NCBI GenBank assembly: GCA_047972265.1 | Contig: JBKEAM010000137.1 | Coordinates: 1 to 28,854 of the forward strand | Direction: 5' to 3' | From: JAAYCI01 sp047972265 | Lineage (GTDB): Bacteria > Bacillota > Clostridia > Oscillospirales > Ruminococcaceae | DNA: 28,854 nt | Shown: positions 7,062-14,405 of the stretch, one piece after another | How positions within the stretch are numbered: position 1 is the first letter of the stretch | How the letters are laid out: each line of letters starts with the position of its first letter | Program-made: the position numbers and the translations under genes | The notes under the pieces: model-generated | What the model was told of the DNA's origin: nothing | What the model saw: only the letters and a program-made list of their open reading frames with translations | The model's database searches: none

Positions 7062-8839
7062 AAAAAATAAAATTGTTATGCCAAAACAACAAAAAAGCGG
7101 CGAGGGGTCTATTGGTAAATTACTGGTATACTGCCGTAAATATTTGCCCGCTGTAATAATTGCCATGGTGGCTGCCGTGGGCGGTACCATTTTATCCATT
7201 GTTGGGCCGGGTAAACTAAGCGCAATGACAGATGCTATTATGGCTGGGTTAAGCGGCGTAATGGATTTAAACCTTGTTTTTAGCATTGCAATTATCCTGG
7301 TTTTCTTTTATGCGGCGTCGGCATTGCTCAATTTTTTGCAAAGCTGGATAATGGCAACCGTTACCCAGCGTGTATCGCAAAATATGCGCACAGACATTTC
7401 TCAAAAAATCAATCGCTTGCCCCTTAAATATTTTGATAAAGTAAGCCATGGCGATGTACTAAGCCGGGTAACCAACGATGTAGATACCATAGGCCAATCG
7501 ATGAACCAAAGCATCCCAAGCCTAATTACCGCCATTACCATGTTTATTGGCTCTTTGCTTATGATGTTTGTAACCAACTGGATTATGGCATTAACCGCTG
7601 TTTTTTTCAACTGTTATTGGCTTCGCGTTAATGATACTTGTTATTTCAAAATCGCAAAAACACTTTACCGCCCAGCAAGAAGAACTGGGTAATATGGGCG
7701 GACATATAGAAGAAATCTACTCGGGCCATACAGTGGTAAAAGCTTATAACAATGGCGAAATAGCAAAGCAGGAGTTTGACGCCATTAATACCAGGCTAGG
7801 CACCAGCGTTTGGAAAGCACAGTTTTTGTCGGGGCTTATGTCTCCGGTAATGAGCTTTATAGGCAATTTGGGCTATGTGGCCGTGTGTGTGGTGGGGGCT
7901 GTATTGGCGCTCAATGGCAGCATCAGCTTTGGCGTTATAGTGGCGTTTATGATGTGTGTTCGGTTTTTTACACAGCCCCTGCAACAAATTGCTCAAGTTG
8001 CCACCAGCTTGCAGCAGGCGGCGGCAGCCACCAAACAAGTGTTTGAATTTTTAGAAGAAAAAGAACTGAGTGACGAAAGCCATAAAGACATAAAACTAAA
8101 AAAGATACAAGGAAACGTGCAGTTTCAAAACGTGTGCTTTGGGTATGATAAAGACCGTATTATTATCAACGATTTTTCTGCCGATGTGCAAGCGGGGCAA
8201 AAAGTAGCCATAGTTGGCCCTACCGGAGCGGGAAAAACTACATTGGTAAATGTTTTAATGCGTTTTTACGAGCTTAATGGCGGGCGTATACTGCTGGATG
8301 GTACCGCCATTAACAACATTACCCGAGAAGACCTGCACCGCCAGTTTGGCATGGTTCTTCAAGATACTTGGATTTTTAAAGGAAGCATCCGCGATAACAT
8401 TGTTTATAATACCGCAAACGTGTCCGAAGAACAGGTTATTTCTGCCTGTAAAGCAGTGGGGCTGCATCGCTTTGTTGCAAGCCTGCCGCAAGGGTATAAT
8501 ACAGTGCTAGATGATAGCGTTAGCCTGTCGGTAGGGCAGCGCCAGCTTATCACCATCGCGCGCGCCATGGTACAAGATGCTCCTCTGCTCATTTTAGATG
8601 AAGCCACAAGCTCTATCGATACCCGTATGGAAGCCATTATTCAAAAGGCAATGGATGAGCTGGCACAGGGGCGAACTTCCTTTGTTATTGCGCACAGGCT
8701 TTCTACCATCCGCAATGCCGATATAATATTGGTGATGAAAGATGGCGATATAATCGAAAGCGGCAATCACGAGGCTCTTATTGCAAAGGGAGGCTTTTAT
8801 GCCGAACTGTATAACAGCCAGTTTGAACAGGCGTCTTAA
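7054..8839 (+). pseudogene. ABC exporter partner subunit with canonical ATP site, frameshifted
   Basis: The first part (ATG 7054, AGGAGG upstream) encodes the first helices, including KYFDKVSHGDVLSRVTNDVD, and runs into a wrong frame ending at 7692. The other frame continues from about 7607 to 8839. It carries the rest of the membrane domain and a complete ATPase: GPTGAGKTT, signature LSVGQ, LLILDEATSSID with catalytic Glu, and the switch His in VIAHRLST. The break is a run of seven T at 7601-7607. Removing one T gives a continuous protein of about 594 residues reading ALTAVFSTVIGFALMILVIS. It pairs with the degenerate subunit upstream, so loss of this gene would disable the exporter. Sequencing error, slippage and phase variation are all possible. 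Confidence 0.85.
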
Positions 8840-8924
8840 AAAACCAATAGCCGTTTTGCAAAGCTGGTGTTTTAATTTATAACAAACCGCATTCCACGCT
8901 AGCCCTGCAATAAGCATAACTTGT

Positions 8925-8958
8925 AAAAAGCGGGCTGGTATAATCCGGCCTGCTTTTT
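8925..8958 (+). terminator. Terminator of the ABC exporter operon
   Basis: AAAAAGCGGGCTGG, loop TATAAT, then CCGGCCTGCTTTTT forms a stem with two G-T pairs and a T-run, 85 bases after the exporter stop. Confidence 0.75.
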
Positions 8959-8972
8959 GTTGTGTAAAAAAA

Positions 8973-9001
8973 TTGATTAAACGATGTTTATTTAGTATAA
9001 T
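8973..9001 (+). promoter_or_regulatory. Sigma-A promoter of the 9070 unit
   Basis: TTGATT (8973-8978), a 17-base spacer and perfect TATAAT (8996-9001), 69 bases before the GTG start at 9070 and directly after the preceding terminator. Confidence 0.65.
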
Positions 9002-9069
9002 TTCATACATTATAAACTTTTAAGGTCAAACATAGGGCACATAAAATATATAAAGGGGAGAATGCGGCT

Positions 9070-10140
9070 GTGACAAAAGAAAAACTAGAGCTTATTTTAC
9101 AGCAAGTGATAGATGGTTTAGAACTTTCCAAAGCAAAAGGGGGGCTATAAGTATCCCCAATATTATAGAAGCCTGTACGAAATAGAGGGCGAGCGCTTTA
9201 CAGAAAAAGACATTGCAGAGGCCCTGCCCCAATATCCCCAGTTGCACCCGCAAATGCAAGAGATAGTGGTAAGGGTGGCGGCGGCAATCAATTCGGGCAA
9301 TGTATTTGATATGTGGGCAGATGAGTTAACACAGGCGGGCAATGCCATTGCGCACGCATTTGCCATGCAGGATAAAAAGCATTGCTACTTGTATGTCAAA
9401 AGTCTTTTGTCGCAAGATTTAGACCATGAAAGCAAGCAAAACAACCAAATTAGAGAACTAATTGCACAATGGGGCTTTTGTAAAGAGATAGGCTTTGTGT
9501 TGGTAGCGCGCGGCGAAAATAGGGGACAGCATGGGGATGAATTTTTAGAAGAACTGCTAGAAGAAGAGGGAGAGGTTGTTGAAGAACTGCTTAAAAGCTC
9601 GGTGTTAGACTTTTTAAATAGCGAGTATGGCGGCAGTATTTTTGTGGCGTGGCTGCTTACCAAATATAACAACAATAACCTGCCCCTGCTAACAGCAACG
9701 GTTGACGCTTGCGATAAAAGCAAAGTAGACGATTTGTACGATATGATGAAATGGACGAAGTGTGGGCAGAGCTTGGTTTTTGCGCCAGCTTTTGCGACCT
9801 TTTGGTTGCCTATTTACTGCGCAGTGAAGAATGGGCAGATTATGTAGAACCCTTCTTTACCCAAGACCCTGCCATTGGCGAAATAATGGAAGAGGAAGAA
9901 AACCGCACTATTTTACTGCAAAGTATAGCAGATGGCCTAAATGGCAGCAGTGATGTTGCTAAACAGCGCCGGGATGCATTGGTTAATGATAAAGATAATT
10001 TTGTGGGCAAAGCATTGGCAGTGGCGTTTGCAGTATTTTTTAATTTACAGCCGGATGCTGCCGAACAAACTGCAGCCAAATATATAGAGATATACAAAAC
10101 AGGCAGCGTGCCCACTTATGCCCAAATTGTAAATAGCTAA
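9070..10140 (+). pseudogene. Unknown protein, about 356 aa, apparently frameshifted twice
   Basis: I do not recognise this protein. A GTG at 9070 behind AAGGGGAG gives 26 codons (VTKEKLELILQQVIDGLE...) and stops at 9148 after a run of six G (9139-9144). Dropping one G leads into a long frame running through KYPQYYRSLYEIEGERFTEKDI to about 9750. There the reading apparently passes to another frame that starts MDEVWAELGFCASFCDLLVAYLL and ends at 10140; one extra A in AAA (9749-9751) would join them. The joined product is helical and acidic, with a strongly acidic stretch EFLEELLEEEGEVVEELL, no signal peptide and no obvious membrane helix. Alternatively the last part is a separate gene from ATG 9751. 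The strong promoter upstream argues that the unit is or was expressed. Confidence 0.55.
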
Positions 10141-10206
10141 ATTTTGCAGCTAAAAAACAAAATAAACTTACTTGCGTAAAAATAGATAGGGTAGAGGGCT
10201 TTAATC

Positions 10207-10722
10207 ATGGGCTTGTTTAACCGGGAAGAAATAAGAAAAACACTGGTAGAGTGTGGCGTGCAAACGCTTGAAGATGTAATAAGCATAATTGCCCAAGATG
10301 AGGACGAGCAGGACGCGGTGTTTAACGCCTTGGTGTTTGACAGCAACGCTGTGTATGGGCGGGTGCTTATTTCTTTAGACACCGTAAAAAACTACCAAAA
10401 CACCCTGCAAGAGTCTGACCCTGAGGACGAAGAAGAGAAAGAGGAAATTCAATTTAGTGCTGCCGAGTTTGATTATATCAACCACGGAGAAATTACCCTG
10501 CTGGATTTTAACGACATGAACGCCAGTTTTAGCGATATTAACGAGGGCATTGATGTGTTTATGGATATGGTCTGCGAAGCTTTGCTGGATTTGATGGAGA
10601 CAGATGTTTACAAAAAACTGCCAAAATCCGATGGGTTTGAGGCATTGTGTATGGACCATGATGCAGGTGTAGATGGCTCTCGCCAGCGGCTGGAGAGGGT
10701 TAAGCAGGCATACAAGGCTTAG
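10207..10722 (+). CDS. Hypothetical acidic protein, 171 aa
   Basis: The ATG has TAGAGGG nine bases upstream. The 171-residue product is soluble and very acidic, with a central EDEEEKEEIQ stretch at about 74-84. It has no signal peptide, membrane helix or recognised motif. It is helix-rich at both ends (NREEIRKTLVECGVQTLEDVISII; GSRQRLERVKQAYKA). It lies 66 bases after the unknown 9070-10140 gene in the same direction, so the two are probably co-transcribed and may act together. I do not recognise the family. Confidence 0.7.
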   Translation: MGLFNREEIRKTLVECGVQTLEDVISIIAQDEDEQDAVFNALVFDSNAVYGRVLISLDTVKNYQNTLQESDPEDEEEKEEIQFSAAEFDYINHGEITLLDFNDMNASFSDINEGIDVFMDMVCEALLDLMETDVYKKLPKSDGFEALCMDHDAGVDGSRQRLERVKQAYKA

Positions 10723-10791
10723 TGCGGCAAAATTTAGCCACCTTTTGCCAGTGTGTAAACGTTGGCAGAGAGATAAAGTAATTATAACAAA

Positions 10792-10808
10792 GGGGTAGCT
10801 CCCCATTT
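10792..10808 (+). terminator. Possible weak terminator
   Basis: GGGG, loop TAGCT, CCCC, then A and five T. The stem is short. It lies between the 171-aa gene and the next, and overlaps the spacing just before the AGGAGG of the 10828 gene. Confidence 0.3.
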
Positions 10809-10827
10809 TTAAAGGAGGTTCTGTGCT

Positions 10828-11133
10828 ATGGCAAATGCAGTTTTTTACTGTGCTTTTAAACTAAAAAAGGGTGCATCTGTACCGGGCTTTTTGCTTGCGG
10901 CAGAAAAGTTGAATAACGAGTTTATTTCAAAACAAAAAGGGTATATCTCGTGGAAACAACTGGTGGATGGAGACACTTGGGCGGATTTTATAACATTTGA
11001 AACAATGGAAGATGTAAAACAGTTCGAGGCAAACTCGGGCAACTCCGGCCAGCTGGCAAAAGATTTTTATTCGTTTCTCAATTGCAATAGCTGTAAGGTA
11101 AATTATTTTACAATCGAAAAGGAATATCAATAA
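10828..11133 (+). CDS. Antibiotic-biosynthesis-monooxygenase-like (dimeric alpha-beta barrel) protein
   Basis: The 101-residue protein starts behind a perfect AAAGGAGG. The layout of short strands and helices, with FYCAFKLKKGASVPGFLLAAEKLNNEF, then KGYISWKQLVDGDTWADFITFETMEDVKQFE, fits the ferredoxin-like ABM/dimeric alpha-beta barrel fold. In that fold 'G....W..LVDGD.WAD...FE..EDA..F' is a common pattern in small uncharacterised members. Members act as small monooxygenases, haem-binding proteins or unknown dimers, so no reaction can be assigned. A strong terminator follows directly, making it the last gene of this unit. Confidence 0.6.
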   Translation: MANAVFYCAFKLKKGASVPGFLLAAEKLNNEFISKQKGYISWKQLVDGDTWADFITFETMEDVKQFEANSGNSGQLAKDFYSFLNCNSCKVNYFTIEKEYQ

Positions 11134-11162
11134 ACCCTTACATGTGGGCAAGTGTAACCGGC

Positions 11163-11206
11163 CAATCGCTTTTGCGGGAGTCTAATCCCGGCAAAAGCGA
11201 TTTTTA
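11163..11206 (+). terminator. Strong intrinsic terminator
   Basis: AATCGCTTTTGC pairs with GCAAAAGCGATT, and an inner GGGA/TCCC extends the stem across a one-base bulge. A T-run follows. It lies 30 bases after the ABM-like gene. Confidence 0.85.
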
Positions 11207-11293
11207 TTTTGCTGTGCCTTTTTTAATATAAAGGGTGCCTACACATAAAACATCACCCATAAAATTGTATTGCAGGCTTTTTAAAATCTGTAT

Positions 11294-11321
11294 TTGTTAC
11301 AAAGCGGGTGTGTGCTATTAT
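11294..11321 (+). promoter_or_regulatory. Candidate promoter of the NimA-like gene
   Basis: TTGTTA (11294-11299), 16 bases, TATTAT (11316-11321). A better-scoring pair, TTGGCA (11361-11366) and TACAAT (11384-11389) at 17 bases, would start RNA inside the ribosome site at about 11396, so the upstream pair is preferred. Confidence 0.4.
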
Positions 11322-11407
11322 AGGTTTACGGTGTTGCATGGTAAAATCTTTTTACTGGTTTTGGCATCCGTAAACGGTATTTATACAATAAAAAGGAGCC
11401 CGTATAT

Positions 11408-11905
11408 ATGTTTAGAAAAATGAGAAGAAGCAAGCAGGAACTGCCCATAGAACAAACTGAGCAAATACTGGTAAATGGAATAACCGGGGTTTTGGGTGTT
11501 GTGGGCGATGAAGGATACCCCTATACAGTTCCTTTAAACTATGTGTATCAAGACAAAAGCATTTATTTTCATTGTGCCAAAGCGGGGCATAAGCTGGATG
11601 CCATTAAAAACAATGGCAAGGTATCGTTTTGCGTAATTGCAAAAGAAGAGATTGTTCCCGAAGAATTTACCGCATATTTTAAAAGTGCCATTGTATTTGG
11701 AAAAGCGCAGGAAGTAACAGAGGATGACGAAAAGCTGCGGATAATGCGCCTGCTAAACAACAAGTACGCACCCGGGCTAAACCAAGCCGGAGAAAAGGCG
11801 ATTGAAAAAGAGTGGAATACTTTATGTGTTGTTAAAATTAATGTTGAACATATGAGTGGGAAAGAAGCCATTGAATTGGTACGAAAACGAAGCGAACAAA
11901 TGTGA
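11408..11905 (+). CDS. NimA-like pyridoxamine 5'-phosphate oxidase-family flavoprotein
   Basis: The 165-residue protein starts at ATG 11408 behind AAAAGGAG. It begins MFRKMRRSKQELP and has the split-barrel FMN-binding pattern GVLGVVGDEGYPYTVPLNYVY, then IYFHCAKAGHKLDAIKNNGKVSFCVI (about 29-78). These are characteristic of the PNPOx-like family that includes the 5-nitroimidazole reductases NimA-J. Family members bind FMN and reduce small molecules; native substrates are mostly unknown, and homology alone does not prove drug resistance. The cytosolic protein is followed 27 bases later by a small conserved gene, probably co-transcribed. Confidence 0.88.
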   Translation: MFRKMRRSKQELPIEQTEQILVNGITGVLGVVGDEGYPYTVPLNYVYQDKSIYFHCAKAGHKLDAIKNNGKVSFCVIAKEEIVPEEFTAYFKSAIVFGKAQEVTEDDEKLRIMRLLNNKYAPGLNQAGEKAIEKEWNTLCVVKINVEHMSGKEAIELVRKRSEQM

Positions 11906-11932
11906 CATGGGTTTTGTAAGGGGGATAAGCAG

Positions 11933-12142
11933 ATGAGTGAATATACCAAAGAAGAATTGTCAGAGGCCCTGCGGGCAATCAACTCTACCATTGCCAAATG
12001 TCAAAAAGCACAGCCAAAACTAAAAGAGGGTACCTCGCAGCATACATTGCTAGTAAGAAGAATAAAGGCACTTTGCATTTCATCGGCACTGCTGCAAAAA
12101 GAACTGGATAAACTAGAAGAAGCAAACGAAAGTATAGGATAA
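11933..12142 (+). CDS. Small conserved protein of unknown function, 69 aa
   Basis: The ATG has GGGGGAT about eight bases upstream. The product is a short helical protein, probably a coiled-coil hairpin: YTKEELSEALRAINSTIAKCQK, a loop with PKLKEGTSQHTLLVRRIKAL, then a second helix LLQKELDKLEEANE. I recall closely similar short proteins, with the 'KLKEGTSQHTLLVRRIKAL' block, as a recurrent unnamed family in Clostridia. I know of no assigned function. It shares a transcript with the NimA-like gene and a strong terminator follows. Confidence 0.7.
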   Translation: MSEYTKEELSEALRAINSTIAKCQKAQPKLKEGTSQHTLLVRRIKALCISSALLQKELDKLEEANESIG

Positions 12143-12144
12143 AA

Positions 12145-12183
12145 CAAAGCCCCGTCACCTGTATAAAGGCGGCGGGGTTTTAT
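12145..12183. terminator. Intrinsic terminator between convergent genes
   Basis: AAAGCCCCGTCACCT pairs with AGGCGGCGGGGTTTT, with G-T pairs and one mismatch, and a T-run follows. The opposite strand also ends in a T-rich stretch, so it may serve the minus-strand iron-transporter operon too. Confidence 0.75.
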
Positions 12184-12272
12184 ATTGTGTATATGCAATT
12201 GCTTAAAGAAGGGTTGTTTACAAAGAAGAAATTTGCCTATAGCATGGGCAGCGTGTTGTTGTGTGTTGCATA

Positions 12273-13157
12273 TTACCCAACATCAATGCCCAGCAGTGAT
12301 TTTGCAAGCAGGCCAATGCCAAACGATATAGCGGCAACACCTAGGCTTATAACGGCCATTTCACCAAATCGGCGTAAAAATGGCAAAGATTGCGCCACAG
12401 AAATATAGTAGTTAAACAGCAATATAATAAGCACCACAACCGCCAGCATAATAACAAAAGCCGTAATATAAAGGCTGTTTGGCAGCAACAGGTAGGGCAG
12501 TACCATTAAAACAACGGTAAACAGGTAGGCAATACCGGTGTATAAGCTAGATTTAAGTGCCTTGGCATTGCCGTTGGCTCGCTCGGCCAAATAGTTGGAC
12601 GCCGCCATAGAAAGTGTGGCCGATACGCCGGTTATAATGGCAGATAAAGCAACCAACCTTGTATTTGCCAGCGCAAAGGTAAGGCCTGCTATGGTGCCGG
12701 TAAGCTCTACCAATGCATCGTTTAGCCCCAAAACCATAGAGCCAACGTAGTGCAGGCGCTCTTCGTCTATCATAGACATAAGAAGATTTTCGTGTTCTTC
12801 CTCTTCTTTTATTATTGCCTCTGCCTCGGGTATCTGTTCTTTAATCTGCTCCAGTTCTTTTATGCCGTAATCTTCGCCCTTTTCAAAAAACTTAATGGTA
12901 AAGGTATCGCCCAAAATAAGGCTAATAACCTTAAAAAAACCAATTTTAAACCGGCTGGGGGCAATGTCCTGCCCAGTATACGTTTTCCACGTTTCGTAAT
13001 GGTTTCGTTCTGCCTTAGAAATCTCTAAAAAGGTGCGCTTGTTGTTTTCGTCCTTTTGGCGTCTGGCAATATATTCGTACAAAACACTGCCGGTAATCTC
13101 ATCGCGCTGGTACTGCAATATACGCTTGTGCAGGGATGGATTTAAGCCGGATGACAT
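12273..13157 (-). CDS. Ferritin-like/VIT1-CCC1 fusion, iron or manganese transporter
   Basis: The 294-residue fusion has an N-terminal ferritin/rubrerythrin-like four-helix domain (about 10-130) with ligand-type ExxH motifs at E50-H53 and E119-H122 and an acidic E20. A VIT1/CCC1 membrane domain follows (about 135-294): YVGSMVLGLNDALVELTGTIAGLTFAL, then about five hydrophobic helices. In related MbfA-type proteins the diiron domain senses or oxidises iron and the VIT domain exports Fe2+ or Mn2+ from the cytosol. I prefer ATG 13157 over an in-frame GTG nine bases upstream, because AGAAAGAAG is then at proper distance. It lies 39 bases after ohrR, so it likely belongs to the same peroxide-responsive transcript and would limit Fenton chemistry. 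Confidence 0.88.
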   Translation of the reverse strand: MSSGLNPSLHKRILQYQRDEITGSVLYEYIARRQKDENNKRTFLEISKAERNHYETWKTYTGQDIAPSRFKIGFFKVISLILGDTFTIKFFEKGEDYGIKELEQIKEQIPEAEAIIKEEEEHENLLMSMIDEERLHYVGSMVLGLNDALVELTGTIAGLTFALANTRLVALSAIITGVSATLSMAASNYLAERANGNAKALKSSLYTGIAYLFTVVLMVLPYLLLPNSLYITAFVIMLAVVVLIILLFNYYISVAQSLPFLRRFGEMAVISLGVAAISFGIGLLAKSLLGIDVG

Positions 13158-13196
13158 GTAAAACACTTCTTTCTTTTATTACTGCAAACAAAATAT

Positions 13197-13625
13197 TTAT
13201 TTAAAATTCCCCAGCACTTTATACAGTAGCTGGTATAGGGTGGCGGCTTCTTCGGGAGGCAAGTTAATGCAGGTGCGTATGTCTAGCGGTATGCTTGCCG
13301 CTTTTTCTTTTAGGGCACGGCCCTTATCGGTTATGGTAATGGTAAGGCTGCGTTCATCTTTAGCCGATCGCGCGCGTACAATAAGCCCGTTGCTTTCCAG
13401 CCGCTTTAAAAGGGGAGTAAGCGTGCCCGAATCGAGAAAAAGCTTTGCGCCAAGGTCTTTTGCGCTTATTTCTCCATCCTCCCACAAAACAAGCATTACA
13501 ATATACTGGGTATAGGTAAGGCCTATTTTTTCTAGTAGGGGGGTGTACTGCTTTACCACCTCGCGCGAGCATGCGTATAAAGGAAAACACAGTTGGTTTT
13601 CCAGTTTTAGCGGGTCAAATTCCAT
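13197..13625 (-). CDS. ohrR: OhrR-type MarR-family organic hydroperoxide repressor
   Basis: The 142-residue winged-helix repressor begins with LENQLCFPLYACSREVVKQYTPLL, in which Cys13 corresponds to the reactive peroxide-sensing cysteine of OhrR. The blocks LTYTQYIVMLVLWED, LFLDSGTLTPLLKRLESNGLI and RSAKDERSLTITITDKG are the conserved HTH and wing of the OhrR subgroup. Other cysteines are Cys19 and one at about 121, so a one-cysteine sulfenate/mixed-disulfide or a two-cysteine mechanism is possible. It is second in an operon behind glutathione peroxidase. A perfect palindrome of the OhrR type lies at that operon's promoter, implying feedback control. Confidence 0.9.
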   Translation of the reverse strand: MEFDPLKLENQLCFPLYACSREVVKQYTPLLEKIGLTYTQYIVMLVLWEDGEISAKDLGAKLFLDSGTLTPLLKRLESNGLIVRARSAKDERSLTITITDKGRALKEKAASIPLDIRTCINLPPEEAATLYQLLYKVLGNFK

Positions 13626-13660
13626 AATAAAATGGTCTCCGTTCGGGTTTTGCTAAGGCA

Positions 13661-14134
13661 TTACAAAGCATCAGCTATTTTTTTATCCAGCGCAGCGGGG
13701 GTTTCGGTGGGGGCATAACGGGCAATTACGTTTCCCTTGCGGTCTACCAAAAACTTGGTAAAATTCCATTTAATGTTGCTGCCCAACACGCCGCCCTTTT
13801 TTTCTTTTAAAAAGGTGTATAGGGGAGATTCTTCTTTTCCGTTTACATCAATTTTAGAAAACTGCGGAAAAGTAATGCCAAACCGTCCGGTGCAAAAGGT
13901 GTGAATTTCCTCGTCGTCTCCGGGGGCCTGTTCGCCAAACTGGTTGCAAGGAAAATCCAGTATTTCAAACCCTTGGTCTTTATATTTATCGTACAGGGTT
14001 TGCAGGCCCTCGTACTGGGGGGTAAAACCGCAACCGGTGGCGGTGTTTACAATCAAAAGCACTTTGTCTTTATAATCTGCCAGTGCGGTGTCGTTGCCTT
14101 CCATTGTTTTAACGCTGATATCATAAATTGACAT
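13661..14134 (-). CDS. Glutathione peroxidase-family thiol peroxidase
   Basis: The 157-residue protein of the GPx fold has the peroxidatic Cys35 in NTATGCGFTPQYEGL, FPCNQFGEQ with Cys63 and catalytic Gln69, and the KWNFTKFLVD block with the conserved Trp and Asn. It is a cysteine (not selenocysteine) enzyme. In bacteria these usually use thioredoxin rather than glutathione to reduce hydroperoxides; that substrate choice is inference. I chose ATG 14134, behind AGAGGTG, over an upstream in-frame GTG. It is first in the operon, followed by ohrR 35 bases later, under a consensus promoter with an adjacent OhrR-type operator. Confidence 0.92.
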   Translation of the reverse strand: MSIYDISVKTMEGNDTALADYKDKVLLIVNTATGCGFTPQYEGLQTLYDKYKDQGFEILDFPCNQFGEQAPGDDEEIHTFCTGRFGITFPQFSKIDVNGKEESPLYTFLKEKKGGVLGSNIKWNFTKFLVDRKGNVIARYAPTETPAALDKKIADAL

Positions 14135-14163
14135 TAAAAACACCTCTTTTTATTTTGCAAAAT

Positions 14164-14181
14164 TAAATTGCGTACAATTTA
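14164..14181. promoter_or_regulatory. OhrR-type operator palindrome
   Basis: TAAATTGCGTACAATTTA is a perfect 7-4-7 inverted repeat placed at the transcription start, immediately downstream of the -10. Known OhrR operators have AT-rich ACAATT/AATTGT arms, which this matches. Confidence 0.75.
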
Positions 14182-14210
14182 TTTATAGTACAAAAGCATT
14201 TTGATGTCAA
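14182..14210 (-). promoter_or_regulatory. Consensus promoter of the gpx-ohrR operon
   Basis: On the minus strand TTGACA (14205-14210), 17 bases, TATAAA (14182-14187). The pair is close to ideal, so it would be strong when the adjacent palindrome is unoccupied. Confidence 0.85.
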
Positions 14211-14291
14211 GGATATCCGTAAAATATTTTGTTTGCTGATTCAATGTGTTTTTTTGCGGACAAGCAGTGTATATAGGCAGGGGTAAAATAA

Positions 14292-14322
14292 ATAAAAACT
14301 CCCCCCGCAATTGCGAGGGGAG
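14292..14322 (-). terminator. Terminator of the FGGY kinase gene
   Basis: On the minus strand CTCCCCTCGCAATTGCGGGGGGAG is a long stem with a T-rich tail, about 85 bases after the kinase stop. Confidence 0.8.
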
Positions 14323-14405
14323 CCTTTTGCTGTTAAAAATCGACATCATATAACTAAAAGGTTTTACCCATAAGCCCTAATAACGTATAGGCACAACGCT
14401 TTTAT

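Noticed and set aside
11361..11389. TTGGCA-17-TACAAT as promoter of the NimA-like gene
   Set aside because: The match is good, but transcription would start inside the Shine-Dalgarno sequence, leaving no usable ribosome site.
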